Source: Gammaproteobacteria bacterium
GTDB taxonomy: Bacteria; Pseudomonadota; Gammaproteobacteria; SZUA-21
DNA: 5,260 nucleotides
Direction: 5' to 3'
Assembly (NCBI GenBank): GCA_027021095.1
Contig: JALUUZ010000572.1
Span: forward strand, 1 to 5,260
A model generated the notes under the pieces. The model saw nothing but the letters and a program-made list of their open reading frames with translations. It was not told the DNA's origin and did no database searches. Made by a program: the position numbers and the translations under genes. This document shows, piece by piece, positions 5,239 through 5,260 of this stretch; the stretch's first letter is position 1; every line of letters begins with the position of its first letter.

Positions 5239-5260
5239 GTGATAGTTGGTATCGATCTTG
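5239..5260 (+). CDS. N-terminus of a probable Hsp70/ASKHA-superfamily ATPase (partial)
   Basis: Only seven full codons are visible, reading M(GTG)-I-V-G-I-D-L, with the first base of the next codon being G, as glycine would need. I-V-G-I-D-L-G is the usual opening of Hsp70-type chaperones (DnaK, HscC), where this strand and the following G-T-T form the phosphate-1 loop of the actin/Hsp70 ATPase fold. The GTG with an excellent ribosome site supports the start. Other proteins with the same fold (sugar kinases, MreB-like or activator ATPases) can begin similarly, as can RNase H-fold nucleases of the RuvC/RuvX type, so the family call is tentative. The remainder lies beyond the window. Confidence 0.45.

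Overview
The window looks like a chromosomal segment of a gammaproteobacterium-like Gram-negative bacterium. The RecQ is colinear with the Enterobacteria-type enzyme from end to end, two products carry classical Sec signal peptides for a periplasm, and most of the coding DNA is GC-rich. I cannot fix the order or genus. There is no IS element, phage gene, CRISPR array or recognisable RNA gene.

Layout. Positions 1-165 hold a strong sigma70-type promoter and a leader that could fold in competing ways. They precede a small secreted DUF2147-like protein (166-534), which ends at an intrinsic-terminator-like hairpin (555-595). A convergent spacer without a gene (596-809) separates it from a small three-helix membrane protein on the minus strand (810-1169). 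I move the start of that gene inward, to a GTG with a good ribosome binding site. A 124-bp divergent region (1170-1293) holds a 13-bp inverted repeat with one mismatch. Each arm carries a TAAAAT -10-like box pointing outward, one toward the membrane protein and one toward recQ.

The right half is a plus-strand cluster. It starts with full-length RecQ helicase (1294-3117). A gamma-glutamylcyclotransferase/AIG2-like protein follows 6 nt later (3124-3519), then a DUF455 ferritin-like protein joined by an ATGA overlap (3516-4328). After 26 nt comes a secreted protein of unknown function (4355-5107). The spacing suggests one transcription unit, at least for the first three genes. After 131 bp without a gene, a new gene begins at 5239 with a good ribosome binding site. 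Its first seven residues suggest an Hsp70/ASKHA-fold ATPase, but it is cut by the window end.

How the genes may work together. RecQ acts in recombinational repair. The next two genes would add gamma-glutamyl (glutathione-type) chemistry and a probable metal-binding ferritin-like protein. A link through oxidative or metal stress is possible but is inference from adjacency only. I see no clear, previously undescribed defence or mobile system. The best leads are the leader of the first gene, the symmetric divergent promoter region and the coupled GGCT-like/DUF455 pair.
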